Virus record (IMG/VR): IMGVR_UViG_3300001419_001236
Coordinates: 1-53,558 of that record
Source: a virus
Reading direction: 5' to 3' (one strand)
DNA length: 53,558 nucleotides
Numbering within the stretch: position 1 is the first letter of the stretch; each line of letters opens with the position of its first letter. The notes beneath the pieces were generated by a model. It did no database searches and had not been told where the DNA came from. It saw only the letters and a list, made by a program, of their open reading frames with translations. A program made the translations under genes and the position numbers. Positions 1 through 8,205 of this stretch are shown here, piece by piece.

Positions 1-171
1 CATCTTTTGTTTTAATTCTTTGTTAAAATCGCTGTTGTAATATTCCTTGATCGACATGTCAATAATCTTGTTCTGTGTGGGATAAGCACAGCAAGGACCT
101 AGCTGTCCGGTGGTCTTTAGGACTACTGACGTCCATGGCGCTATGCAAAATCGTTTATTGAGTTCTCGCAT
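1..171 (-). CDS. radical-SAM family protein, N-terminal fragment (runs off left edge)
   Basis: This is the first 57 codons of a gene whose remainder lies outside the window. It starts with ATG at 171 and overlaps the end of the preceding radical-SAM gene by 17 bp. The fragment has FCIAPW at residues 8-13 and GPCCAY at residues 25-30, followed by a short stretch ending IKEYYNSDF. That cysteine/tryptophan opening followed by a CC pair is typical of the N-terminus of phage radical-SAM proteins with a SPASM/twitch-like cysteine region, and it matches the FSCNAPW opening of the gene at 1569-2639. The catalytic CxxxCxxC motif would lie beyond the edge, so the enzyme class is inferred from the opening and from being third in a row of related genes. 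Confidence 0.7.
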   Translation of the reverse strand, partial: MRELNKRFCIAPWTSVVLKTTGQLGPCCAYPTQNKIIDMSIKEYYNSDFNKELKQKM

Positions 172-1579
172 GTTGCTCACACTCCTTCCACCATGCAGAC
201 ATCTCTGGAAATGTCTTTAAGAAGTCAGTGCCTCTCCTACGATCATGTTCACTAAAGTATCTATAGAAATCTGCTTTCTGTTTATTCTTATATTCGACAT
301 CTAATTGTTGCCCTGACCTCATCCAGGCAATATCTCTATCAAGTCTCTTTATTTCGTAGTCCTTGAATCCTTTGAAACGGGTCTCTTCTGTTTCGTGCCA
401 CTTAACCATCCAAGCCCATAGTCTTTCTAGTTTGTCAACATATGGTTCTGGTAGTAAGTCCATACGCATCCACTCAGGTGTTCTCAGTATGGGTGTGTCA
501 AACCACACACGCTGATATGTGTTTGAATGCACTTGCCTAAGTCCGTGTATGCCTGCGAACAGATTCTCAACTGATGTAACATTTAAATTGTTCATTGTTA
601 TGATGAATGTTATGCTTGAACGCTCTGGCACCTCAAACAGGAACTGATTGACTCGTTCCCATAACAATTTAAAGTCCAGGCCATTCCTGATGTATTCTGC
701 TTGTTCACCAAACCCGTCCACTGACACATATTGCATGAAATGTTCCACATTGTCGTCCGCACATATCTTCTTAACATAATCTAAATACTTTGTCCATAGT
801 TTTTCATCTACTGAAAAGTTTGAAGTCACATTTAAGTGTAGATCTGGTTTAGGATTTGCTAGGACGTAATCAAATACCTTGTAGGTATTCTTATCCATCA
901 AGGGTTCTCCGCCTGTCATGCGGAAATGTTTAAGTTCAGGGTAAAGATCAGGCCACCATTCCCAGAACGCAGTTAGGTATGGATTGTGTTCTCGGAAGGG
1001 TATAGGCTTTCTCCTACCCTGAAAATATTTAGGGTCATTGTGTGGCGTTGATGTTGGCCACGCACCCAATTCGTTTGACTCTTTCTCCCACGCCGTAGAG
1101 TATTGTGGTGAGCAGTAAGAGCATCTTAAATTACAGTTGTGATTAAAATTAACTTCTACATAACTTGGTGTAACATCTTGGTCCCAAGATGCATCTACTA
1201 TTTCTTTAAATGATTCTGCGGCCCAAGGTTCACCTGAGCGATAATGTCTGTCACTGAGTTTACCATTGTCTTCCATGGTCCAACAGTAACTACATTCTTC
1301 AGGACGTTGCCCTTCTAACATCTGCTTACGTGCAGTTTTCTTTTGTGCTGTGTTATGTAGGGCACTGGGATGGAACTCCAATGGTTTAACATCTATTTGG
1401 TGTAAAGGTGGATGGTAGCATGAGTTAGTCATGCCCGTGGTGAGGTGTAGGCTAACCTGTTTCCATTTAGCCAAACACATGCTAGGACTTACTGTGTCTA
1501 ATTGTTCTTTCATGACTTCTGCATCACTTAAGAACTTTGACTTAAAGTCCTTGTTTACTTCATCGCCTTTATTTTGCAT
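155..1579 (-). CDS. radical SAM protein, twitch-domain type
   Basis: The 474-residue protein has the canonical radical-SAM 4Fe-4S motif CNLRCSYC (C149, C153, C156) followed by a GGEP motif at residues 223-226 that contacts S-adenosylmethionine. Upstream are further cysteines (C35, C54, ECSYCW at 95-100) of the kind that bind auxiliary clusters in SPASM/twitch enzymes. Proteins with this layout are frequent in T4-like marine phages; their substrate is unknown. ATG at 1579 overlaps the stop of the preceding radical-SAM gene by 11 bp, which supports the start and co-transcription. The enzyme should reductively cleave SAM to drive a radical modification, but neither a peptide nor a sugar target can be read from the sequence. 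Confidence 0.85.
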   Translation of the reverse strand: MQNKGDEVNKDFKSKFLSDAEVMKEQLDTVSPSMCLAKWKQVSLHLTTGMTNSCYHPPLHQIDVKPLEFHPSALHNTAQKKTARKQMLEGQRPEECSYCWTMEDNGKLSDRHYRSGEPWAAESFKEIVDASWDQDVTPSYVEVNFNHNCNLRCSYCSPQYSTAWEKESNELGAWPTSTPHNDPKYFQGRRKPIPFREHNPYLTAFWEWWPDLYPELKHFRMTGGEPLMDKNTYKVFDYVLANPKPDLHLNVTSNFSVDEKLWTKYLDYVKKICADDNVEHFMQYVSVDGFGEQAEYIRNGLDFKLLWERVNQFLFEVPERSSITFIITMNNLNVTSVENLFAGIHGLRQVHSNTYQRVWFDTPILRTPEWMRMDLLPEPYVDKLERLWAWMVKWHETEETRFKGFKDYEIKRLDRDIAWMRSGQQLDVEYKNKQKADFYRYFSEHDRRRGTDFLKTFPEMSAWWKECEQHARTQ

Positions 1580-2639
1580 TTATTAAATTCTTTATTATAG
1601 GAGAAAAACTTATTCTTTTATTGTTAGCTATTTTTCTTAAATTCTGAATAGCATCAAGATAATTAGGATGTTGTTTTCTCAAAACGTCTTGTTCTAGATA
1701 AGTTCCATTGGCAATGGTCCAGGTGTCAGGATATTTAACATCTTCATAATTCCATGTCCCCCAATCTTGGAGCTCGAATATCGTAGCCATACAATCAAAT
1801 TGCTCGACCAAACTTACTAGATTATCTAGATCATTATAGTTTTTTTGTTGAATTACAAATTGTATCCAGATTAATTTATTCTTACCGTGTTTTTTTAAAA
1901 ATTCTAAATTATCTATTAGTGCTTCCCATTTGCCTGGGCGACGAACATCCTCATACACCTCTTTAGAACCTGCGTCCACACTGATAGAAAAGACAGTGAT
2001 GTTGTCGAATAAAGGGCTATCAGCGAGATGTTTCTTCATTAGCAGTCCATTGGTCTTGAATTCAAAGGTCTGATTATCCTTAGGTATATAATTTTTAACC
2101 AACGGACGTATGATTCTGCTGGCCAATGGATCACCGTTGCTCGACAGCGTAACATGTAAGGGCTCTTCATATCTTTCCATCCATTGTAGTATTTTCTCCA
2201 TGTCCTTGGATTTCTTGTCAAATTCAGGACCTTGGCTAAGTGTGATGGTATCTCGCCTACAACTTGGACATGCAAGGTTACAACTCTCATCCAAACTTAT
2301 TTGTAGCCACATCGTCTCCCAATTTAAATCACCGCTCGTAATTCCACACGTGTCAACAGCACAGTGTGTAAATTTTTTATCCGATATGTCTTGCTGTAAT
2401 TCTTTTGCCACAGGACTGTTAATCACATCATCCATTGAGTCAAAATCTTGAACTTGTCCAACTGGTATCGGCAACCACCCATCACATCTACAGATAAAAC
2501 AATTTGAATCAGTATCAATTATCACGTTCTTCCAAGGAGCATTACAAGAAAAAGGAATTTGATTACTAATATCCGAACCTCTTACCAGGCTCTTTAATTT
2601 GTAAATATATTTTTCTTCTAACTTACTGACATCAATCAT
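1569..2639 (-). CDS. radical SAM protein with N-terminal auxiliary cysteine region
   Basis: The 356-residue protein carries CNLACPSC (C120, C124, C127), the radical-SAM cluster motif, and NGDP at residues 168-171 in the position of the GGE motif. Residues 30-100 contain C32, C47, C50, C52, C93 and C98, suggesting one or more auxiliary Fe-S clusters placed N-terminal to the core. A longer reading frame starts 45 bp upstream, but ATG at 2639 is preferred because it forms an ATGA overlap with the stop of the preceding gene (2636-2638). The gene is visibly more AT-rich than its neighbours (about 27% GC in a sampled line versus about 43% in the next gene), hinting at a different history. The substrate is unknown. 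Confidence 0.82.
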   Translation of the reverse strand: MIDVSKLEEKYIYKLKSLVRGSDISNQIPFSCNAPWKNVIIDTDSNCFICRCDGWLPIPVGQVQDFDSMDDVINSPVAKELQQDISDKKFTHCAVDTCGITSGDLNWETMWLQISLDESCNLACPSCRRDTITLSQGPEFDKKSKDMEKILQWMERYEEPLHVTLSSNGDPLASRIIRPLVKNYIPKDNQTFEFKTNGLLMKKHLADSPLFDNITVFSISVDAGSKEVYEDVRRPGKWEALIDNLEFLKKHGKNKLIWIQFVIQQKNYNDLDNLVSLVEQFDCMATIFELQDWGTWNYEDVKYPDTWTIANGTYLEQDVLRKQHPNYLDAIQNLRKIANNKRISFSPIIKNLINAK

Positions 2640-3544
2640 TTTAGTATGTCTATCTCTCTCACCATGGGTCCTTGGTTGCGCCAATTTGATCTATAGTGTC
2701 GTTTAAAAAATTTACTCTGTTCCTGGTCTAGTTCTACAACATCTAGATCTAGTCTACCAAGTTCTTTAGCGTTCTCTCTTGCTATGTCGTCTGGATCCTG
2801 TGATTCCATGTCTTTCCATAGCCGTTCCAAGTTATCAAACCATTGGACTTCAGTGTGATCCCAATCTGTTAACATGGTCATTAGTGTTCCCTGTCTAGCA
2901 CCTGCCATGGCCCATATACCATTCTCAACATCACGACCTACTGTGTGCCATATGTTGAGATTATCTAAGTTGCGTTTATGGGCTCTATCTTTAAATTCAT
3001 TTATAGTTGGTTTGTGTCCTCGATCTAAACACATCTTGACACCTTCACGGAATCCTGCTCGCCATGCCTGGAAGGGTGTGGCATTAGGATATGTAGTTGA
3101 ATAACAATCGTGCATGGCCCAATACAATGGATCAAAGCAGAACTCTACATTAGTTTCATCATCACCTTGTGAGTTTTCATGTGTCTTCATATTATAAACA
3201 AAGTCTTTGGTCCATGAACTAAGTCCACCGTTGCCATACATTAAACCATTAACGTGATTACGAGCTCTCCAACGGAATGTTGCACGTTCATAGTCTTCAT
3301 CTTTGAGTTTTAGTGTTAGATCAAAGAAGTCCGGACTAGGCATGTTGTCACCGTCGATTAAGATAAATCTATCTGTATTACTAGCATCGGCCGCGGCTTT
3401 GTGTGCGGCATCTGACCCTTTGACACCGTCAACACGAGTTGCCCATGGAATCATATTTTTAATCTGAACCCAAAACTCTTCCTTTTGAGGTTCATCATAA
3501 CTTAGGTATACACAGTCTAAATCTGCTACATCAATCTCAGTCAT
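2636..3544 (-). CDS. glycosyltransferase-like protein, GT-A type fold suspected
   Basis: The protein has 302 residues. Residues 59-70 read as a hydrophobic strand followed by IDGDN (D64, D66), a DxD-like metal/nucleotide-sugar site as found in GT-A glycosyltransferases. It is preceded by a stretch resembling the first Rossmann-like strands (CVYLSYDEP at 11-19). The remainder is rich in tryptophan and aromatic residues. It sits between a radical-SAM gene (ATGA overlap) and a small conserved-looking gene (8-bp overlap), in a run that includes two further DxD proteins. Donor and acceptor are unknown. The assignment rests on the DxD motif and context; a Rossmann-like protein of other function is possible. 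Confidence 0.6.
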   Translation of the reverse strand: MTEIDVADLDCVYLSYDEPQKEEFWVQIKNMIPWATRVDGVKGSDAAHKAAADASNTDRFILIDGDNMPSPDFFDLTLKLKDEDYERATFRWRARNHVNGLMYGNGGLSSWTKDFVYNMKTHENSQGDDETNVEFCFDPLYWAMHDCYSTTYPNATPFQAWRAGFREGVKMCLDRGHKPTINEFKDRAHKRNLDNLNIWHTVGRDVENGIWAMAGARQGTLMTMLTDWDHTEVQWFDNLERLWKDMESQDPDDIARENAKELGRLDLDVVELDQEQSKFFKRHYRSNWRNQGPMVREIDILK

Positions 3545-3863
3545 AATATTTTACTTTCCAACGTTGTCCTTGACCTATAATAGTAATGTCATCTGCTAAT
3601 GTTTCTGTTCCTTCGTCACTGGGCACAAGTTTACGATACTGTGTGATGCGATTAGGATTGATTAGTTTTCTATCTTTAACATAAACATCGTATCTCTTTT
3701 CATCAAACACCTGTTTGCTTATGACAATGTAGTTGCCTTCTTTTTCCTGCCTTGCATATTCACGAGGAGTTCCATCATCATTGTAATATAAACGATATTC
3801 ATCTAGAAACTTCTGTTGTTGAACAGGTTTCCTATTTTTAATTACTTCCCAAAAGGCTGTCAT
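3537..3863 (-). CDS. small uncharacterised protein in modification cluster
   Basis: This is a 108-residue protein of no recognised family. It is basic and tyrosine-rich, with an alternation of charged and aromatic residues (VYVKDRKLINPNR, WKVKYYD at the C-terminus) suggesting a small beta-rich fold. No signal peptide, membrane segment or metal motif is seen. ATG at 3863 lies 26 bp inside the end of the preceding gene and has GAGGAA five bases upstream, a good ribosome binding site. Its stop overlaps the start of the following gene by 8 bp. The tight nesting argues that it is a real gene translated together with the flanking glycosyltransferase-like genes. Confidence 0.7.
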   Translation of the reverse strand: MTAFWEVIKNRKPVQQQKFLDEYRLYYNDDGTPREYARQEKEGNYIVISKQVFDEKRYDVYVKDRKLINPNRITQYRKLVPSDEGTETLADDITIIGQGQRWKVKYYD

Positions 3864-4629
3864 AGTGTTCCTCTAACACAATAGCAAATTGTTTGACTTG
3901 ATAGTGTGTAGGTATTTGTTGTTGTATGGTCTGTATGCGAAGCCCACGATCTGTTAACTCCCATACTAGTTCTTTGGTCCAATCCTCACCATGACAAAAG
4001 TTTATCTTACCTTTCATGTGTGCAAACTGTGGATGTGTGCTAGGCAGTAAGAAGTTTTCTCTACCTAATAACACTGTTGCTAATGCGTATACAGTGTCAG
4101 TGTCTGGTTCAGGTTGATCCCAATTACGCAGTTTGACTTGATCCCAATTATCAAAAATCTCTCTACAGGTCACAAAGAATTTAGCGGCTAATTCTGATCG
4201 TCTCCAATAGGTTACAGCATTGTATACGTCAGGTAACTTATTGTCATCTAAGTGACGTCTATAAGTTCTATCCGTGGTCTTGTGTCCGTAAAAGTTTCTG
4301 GTGCCCTGTGCTACGAACACATCACGCTTTTCTACCATGGCCCACCAATGCTCTATTGAACCATTTAGGACCATGTCTGCTTCTAGTTTAATAGTCTGAC
4401 GGAAAGGTGAGGCTTCAAATATCTGCCAATCATTCTTAAGTCCACCTTGATCACCATGGGGTAATGCTATCTCATAATCAAATATTTCATCCTTACAATC
4501 ACCTACTACTGCTACCTTAGCCAAGGGCATAAAATACTTTATTGACTTTGCTAGTGCCCTGGCACACGGGTGGTATATGTCGCCCTGAGCTACAATTAGA
4601 TATCCCTGTTCTGCCTTAACTGCCTGCAC
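3838..4629 (-). CDS. glycosyltransferase-like protein (DxD type)
   Basis: The protein has 263 residues. The N-terminus has a strand-helix pattern (GYLIVAQGDIYH at residues 9-20, then VAVVGDC at 39-45), and residues 80-90 contain a hydrophobic strand leading to EADMV (E83, D85), the usual place of the DxD motif in GT-A enzymes such as GT8-like transferases. Later, ATVLLG, a central asparagine/aspartate-rich stretch and a GEDW motif resemble acceptor-side loops. The start is GTG at 4629, overlapping the end of the preceding gene by 14 bp; the next gene begins inside its 3' end. The substrate is unknown; modification of virion or host glycans is an inference from context. Confidence 0.6.
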   Translation of the reverse strand: MQAVKAEQGYLIVAQGDIYHPCARALAKSIKYFMPLAKVAVVGDCKDEIFDYEIALPHGDQGGLKNDWQIFEASPFRQTIKLEADMVLNGSIEHWWAMVEKRDVFVAQGTRNFYGHKTTDRTYRRHLDDNKLPDVYNAVTYWRRSELAAKFFVTCREIFDNWDQVKLRNWDQPEPDTDTVYALATVLLGRENFLLPSTHPQFAHMKGKINFCHGEDWTKELVWELTDRGLRIQTIQQQIPTHYQVKQFAIVLEEHYDSLLGSN

Positions 4630-5383
4630 AGATCTTCTCCATTGATTGTTTATTCATTATGTGTAAATCTAGACCTTTAACATTTTGTATCACTGCTTTT
4701 TGCTGTGCTGTTATGTAGGATAACACAAATGTATCTTCTTTCTCTCCGGCTCTAACATCAACATCAGTGCTGGCTGTAACTAGCGGCCAAGGTATCAAAC
4801 ATTTGTTAGATTCTACGTGTCCACCTAGTAGACCAAGTGCTATTGAAAATGCCCAATCATTTCTAAATGTGTCTGATCTAAATTTATAAAGATCTCCATA
4901 GTGTTTCCAATCCCGTTTGATCATTTCAACTGTATCAAACACTTCTTTCGCAGTTTCGTGTCTGTTAAAATACATCACAGTTGCCCAACGGCTAGGAAAT
5001 CTATGCTCACCAAATCGATCTAACTCTAAAAAACTAGATCTTCTTGTGATGTCTGAAGCATGTTGATGTATCATAAATGGTTTGTCAACTTCAAACAACA
5101 GATTCAATATCTCACTGTTGACAATGTAATCAACGTCTAACACTATAGTTTCATCATAAGGGCTATGGTCCCAGGCACGATTGCGACTGGCATTATACCA
5201 TAACTCACCACCTCGGGTAGCATTAAATACACGGGTTCCGCCTAGCTCAGCATCATCTTGATCAGATATTATAGTTGTGGGCAGACCTAGGAATCTTTCA
5301 ATACGTTTGGCTGACCATTTGGCCATAGAGAGATAATCCGTGGTGCCATTGTTAAATGCGTAGAGCAATACTCCTCGGATCAT
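4616..5383 (-). CDS. glycosyltransferase-like protein (DxD type)
   Basis: The protein has 255 residues. It opens with GVLLYAFNN and a repeated strand-helix pattern including TTIISDQDD (residues 36-44). TIVLDVDYIV (residues 79-88) places D83 and D85 as the metal-binding DxD pair of a GT-A fold. A downstream FRNDWAFSIALG stretch resembles the acceptor-binding helix of phage-encoded transferases of this type. It starts with ATG at 5383 in a 4-bp overlap with the preceding gene. Together with the genes at 2636 and 3838 it makes three DxD proteins within 2.8 kb. Function is inferred from fold-like features only. Confidence 0.6.
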   Translation of the reverse strand: MIRGVLLYAFNNGTTDYLSMAKWSAKRIERFLGLPTTIISDQDDAELGGTRVFNATRGGELWYNASRNRAWDHSPYDETIVLDVDYIVNSEILNLLFEVDKPFMIHQHASDITRRSSFLELDRFGEHRFPSRWATVMYFNRHETAKEVFDTVEMIKRDWKHYGDLYKFRSDTFRNDWAFSIALGLLGGHVESNKCLIPWPLVTASTDVDVRAGEKEDTFVLSYITAQQKAVIQNVKGLDLHIMNKQSMEKICAGS

Positions 5384-5679
5384 CGTTGTCTCGATTGTTC
5401 TGCTAGTTCAACCATCCAAGCATTTAACTGTTCTTGATAACGTTGCTTGGCCTCATCTAATAGGGCAAGTCTAGTGACTTTTGTGGGATTTTCAAATTCA
5501 TCTAAGATGACCATTTCGCCTGTGTCATATGAATTCAGTAGCACGATAAGTTCAGGTCCGGCACGGAACATTCCGCCCTGATGTGCGAATAGTAGTTTTC
5601 CCTCGTATTTCTCACTAAGAACCTGTTTGGCCGCTTCGTGATCAAAACGAGCTTTGATCTTTTGTGTTAAATTATCCAT
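5380..5679 (-). CDS. small uncharacterised protein, first gene of the minus-strand modification cluster
   Basis: The 99-residue soluble protein has no recognised family. The N-terminal third is helical and basic, the middle (GKLLFAHQGGMF, ELIVLLNSYD) looks beta-rich, and the C-terminal third is a Gln/Glu-rich helix. It is the first gene downstream of the terminator at 5708-5738 and has a late-promoter-like octamer 17-24 bp upstream of its ATG, so it probably leads the operon that continues through the glycosyltransferase-like and radical-SAM genes. Its stop overlaps the next start (ATGA). Confidence 0.65.
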   Translation of the reverse strand: MDNLTQKIKARFDHEAAKQVLSEKYEGKLLFAHQGGMFRAGPELIVLLNSYDTGEMVILDEFENPTKVTRLALLDEAKQRYQEQLNAWMVELAEQSRQR

Positions 5680-5695
5680 ACCTTATTATAACACA

Positions 5696-5703
5696 TATTT
5701 ACC
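5696..5703 (-). promoter_or_regulatory. late-promoter-like octamer (GGTAAATA)
   Basis: GGTAAATA on the minus strand differs from the T4 late element TATAAATA at two positions. It lies 17 bp upstream of the ATG at 5679, so transcription starting about six bases downstream would give a short leader. It is weaker than the other late motifs here and is listed mainly because of its position at the head of the 5679-1 operon. Confidence 0.4.
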
Positions 5704-5707
5704 AGGC

Positions 5708-5738
5708 AAAAAGAAAGGCACCTAAAAAAGTGCCTTTC
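5708..5738 (-). terminator. intrinsic terminator after the fibre gene at 5761-6771
   Basis: On the minus strand a perfect 9-bp stem, GAAAGGCAC pairing with GTGCCTTTC around an 8-base loop, is followed by a run of five T. It lies 23 bp past the stop of the gene at 5761 and separates the virion genes from the modification cluster. Confidence 0.85.
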
Positions 5739-5760
5739 GATATTACCAAAAACTCTACAA

Positions 5761-6771
5761 TTAATCGTAATCGTTTTGATTTGACATCGTTGGTGATCCC
5801 CATGCTGAACTTGTCAAGTAAGTTGCACTTGGAAGGATGTAGTTCATCGTTGATGTAAATGTGCCGTTGATCACGTCCAACGCCGCTGGGTTTGTGCCTG
5901 GTGCTGGGTGAGCCGGGTTACCCGTGTCAGCCGCCGCATCGTTCGCTGTGATAGTGAAGTCGATGTATGTGGCCGAACCAGCCGCCGCGTTAGTCTTGCC
6001 TTGGATCTGGATGTAGTTTGCTGTATATGGTGCTGTGTCAGCATACTTGATGATCAACTGTTGGTTTGTTGTGGTCAGTGCGAAAGCGTCAATTGTTCCC
6101 TTCGCTGAGCCTGCACCACCCGCGCCACCACCTGTCTGTGTTGTGCCTGTGTATGCTGTGCCATTAACAGTGTGTGACGATGATCCTGAGAATGTGATGG
6201 TTCCCATCTTAGATACCAAATCAACCCATTCATTGTATTTGCCATCTGCTGTGCCGCCTGTTAAAGAGAATGTGAACGTGATCAACCCACCCGCATTAAA
6301 GAAGTATCTGAATGCGTTGGCTGATGCGAACGTGATCCTGTGGATCGCATCGATCGAACCTGACCATGTGCCGGTCCTGTTAATCGCACCACTGGTGGTC
6401 ACTGTTGAACCTGAACCTGCCGCATCAAGTCTATTTGTTGTGATCGTTGCTAGGTCAGTTGCCACTGTGGCTAATGCCTCAATGGTGTTACCCGCTGATA
6501 GTGTTGAATAATTTGTTACTGTTGAACCTTGGTGTGCCGCGATCGTCTCGATACGACTCAGGAAGTTATTCCATTGTGTCGCTGTGATCGTTGACCCCGC
6601 TGATACTGACGATAATGTAGAACCTGTCTCACCGTAGCCCTTGTCTAACGTGCCCGCACCCCAGAGGGTGTTGACATTGTTTACGCCGTTGTCTCCGGTG
6701 CCTGCCGCGTTACCAGTGACAAAGGTATTATACTCGTCATCTAGTATGGTGTCGCCTGCTGTATATGCCAT
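5761..6771 (-). CDS. virion structural protein, fibre/decoration-like
   Basis: The 336-residue protein is extremely rich in Thr, Ser, Gly and Ala and poor in Lys/Arg, a composition typical of beta-structured phage fibre and decoration proteins. It starts MAYTAGDTIL, and the N-terminal half contains short repeated phrases (STLSSVSAGS, YSTLSAGN) while the C-terminal half looks like a compact beta-sandwich. ATG at 6771 has GAGGAAA upstream. No late promoter separates it from the gene at 6796, so the two are probably co-transcribed, and a strong terminator follows it. Function as a virion protein is inferred from composition and location next to other structural genes. Confidence 0.65.
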   Translation of the reverse strand: MAYTAGDTILDDEYNTFVTGNAAGTGDNGVNNVNTLWGAGTLDKGYGETGSTLSSVSAGSTITATQWNNFLSRIETIAAHQGSTVTNYSTLSAGNTIEALATVATDLATITTNRLDAAGSGSTVTTSGAINRTGTWSGSIDAIHRITFASANAFRYFFNAGGLITFTFSLTGGTADGKYNEWVDLVSKMGTITFSGSSSHTVNGTAYTGTTQTGGGAGGAGSAKGTIDAFALTTTNQQLIIKYADTAPYTANYIQIQGKTNAAAGSATYIDFTITANDAAADTGNPAHPAPGTNPAALDVINGTFTSTMNYILPSATYLTSSAWGSPTMSNQNDYD

Positions 6772-6795
6772 GTTGCTTTTTCCTCTTTATATTTT

Positions 6796-8148
6796 TTAAT
6801 GCGATACTGTGACAACTGCTAACACAGTTCCCTCTTCACTTGATGTTTTAGTTTCCAGTGCTCTACCAATAACGTTAAATGGAGTAACTTCATCTGCCGA
6901 AGCCGCCTTTGCTTTACCGTTACCTGCTGATACCAGTCTATCACCCTTGTTCACTGTGCCAATAACTCTCACAGGAACTCGACCATTCATAGCGATTGGT
7001 GGGTGAGTTTCGTTATTACCTGCACCTGAGTTCATTAAGTATGCCGCCGCTGTTGATATAACACCAAAAACTTGATCACTTAATGCATCTTGTGCCATTG
7101 TAATTTCTTTTGCACCGCCTAGTTCTACAACTGTGCCTGCTGGATATGCTGTGTCTGCTTCAAATCTCTCAGCCAAGTCAGAGTATTCAGCGGCCGATGC
7201 CGTTCCGTTAAAGTTAACAGCATACACGTTGTTATACTGTAAACTTGATGTTCCCAAGTCGATGGTTGCGTTAGCACCTGGGTTCATCGCTGATGTAGCA
7301 CCGTCAAAGTTAACAACAGTTGTTGTTGACCCACCGTCATTGACCTTGATTGAGATGTCACCGTCTTGTGTTTGGTTTGCAATAGAGATATCAGTGCCGG
7401 ATACGCTTACTCTGAAGTCACTGTCTACACCAACTGAAAGACCTGTATCATTTAATACGCCTAGTGTGCCTGATGTTGTATCGTTTGCGATAGCACTTAG
7501 GAAGTCTGTTGAATCTAAGTTATCTAATAATTGTGCGTTTGTAGCTGAGCCTTTAAAAACAGCATTCGAAACTGATGTGCTTAATTGAACACCTGGGCCA
7601 ATTGTTGCAAAACCAGTGATGGCCGCTCCTGGTGTAAATGTTGCGTCTTTAGATACTGTTGCTACAATATCATCCTCAACAAACAATTTAACAACAACGT
7701 GGTCAACTGCTACGTTATCTTCTACAGTGTCAACAATAGCACCTGATGTGCCTGTGCCTGCTGTAAATGATGGACCTACTGTAATGAAAGAACTACCATC
7801 ATACACTTTTAACTGTGCGTTAGTTGAGTCAAACCATAAGTCACCTGCCACAACTGATGTTGGTGCACTAGTCGAACTTGTAGCAGAACCTAAGTTTTTA
7901 AATGTTGTTCCGTTATAAACTTTTAAGACCCCTGCTGTTTTATCAAACCATAATTGGCCTGTTAGTGGGTCGCTAGGTGCAGTTGTATTAGCACCGCTTT
8001 CAAGTAGTTTCACCACGTTTTCGTTTAAGAACTCGCCGTAACCAGCGTAGTTCTTACCTACTAGCGTAAGCGAACTATCAGTGTTGATGGTTCCGTCTGC
8101 GACTGTGGCAAAGATCGTTCCATCTGTTAAATTAATTGTATAAGCCAT
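6796..8148 (-). CDS. virion fibre-type protein with C-terminal Peptidase_G2-like region
   Basis: The protein has 450 residues. Two copies of a motif GxLWFDxxxxxLKVYxGxxF occur at residues 64-84 and 102-122; the same motif recurs in plus-strand fibre genes of this window. A Thr/Ser/Asp-rich beta region follows. The last 130 residues (from EYSDLAERF at 321) contain VFGVIS and a GRVPVRVIG stretch followed by GD; this pattern resembles the Peptidase_G2-type intramolecular chaperone/autocleavage domain found at the ends of some phage fibres. ATG at 8148 has a GGAG site, and GATAAATA lies 28 bp upstream. The G2 comparison is from memory of the family pattern and would need a profile search. Confidence 0.65.
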   Translation of the reverse strand: MAYTINLTDGTIFATVADGTINTDSSLTLVGKNYAGYGEFLNENVVKLLESGANTTAPSDPLTGQLWFDKTAGVLKVYNGTTFKNLGSATSSTSAPTSVVAGDLWFDSTNAQLKVYDGSSFITVGPSFTAGTGTSGAIVDTVEDNVAVDHVVVKLFVEDDIVATVSKDATFTPGAAITGFATIGPGVQLSTSVSNAVFKGSATNAQLLDNLDSTDFLSAIANDTTSGTLGVLNDTGLSVGVDSDFRVSVSGTDISIANQTQDGDISIKVNDGGSTTTVVNFDGATSAMNPGANATIDLGTSSLQYNNVYAVNFNGTASAAEYSDLAERFEADTAYPAGTVVELGGAKEITMAQDALSDQVFGVISTAAAYLMNSGAGNNETHPPIAMNGRVPVRVIGTVNKGDRLVSAGNGKAKAASADEVTPFNVIGRALETKTSSEEGTVLAVVTVSH

Positions 8149-8176
8149 CTCTTATTACTCCGTATCCTTATTGTAT

Positions 8177-8184
8177 TATTTATC
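8177..8184 (-). promoter_or_regulatory. late promoter motif GATAAATA
   Basis: This is a one-mismatch match to the T4 late element TATAAATA, 28 bp upstream of the ATG at 8148. It leaves room for a leader containing the CGGAG ribosome binding site, and it lies in the 57-bp gap between two structural genes. Confidence 0.65.
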
Positions 8185-8205
8185 AGACCTATTAACTAAG
8201 CACAT

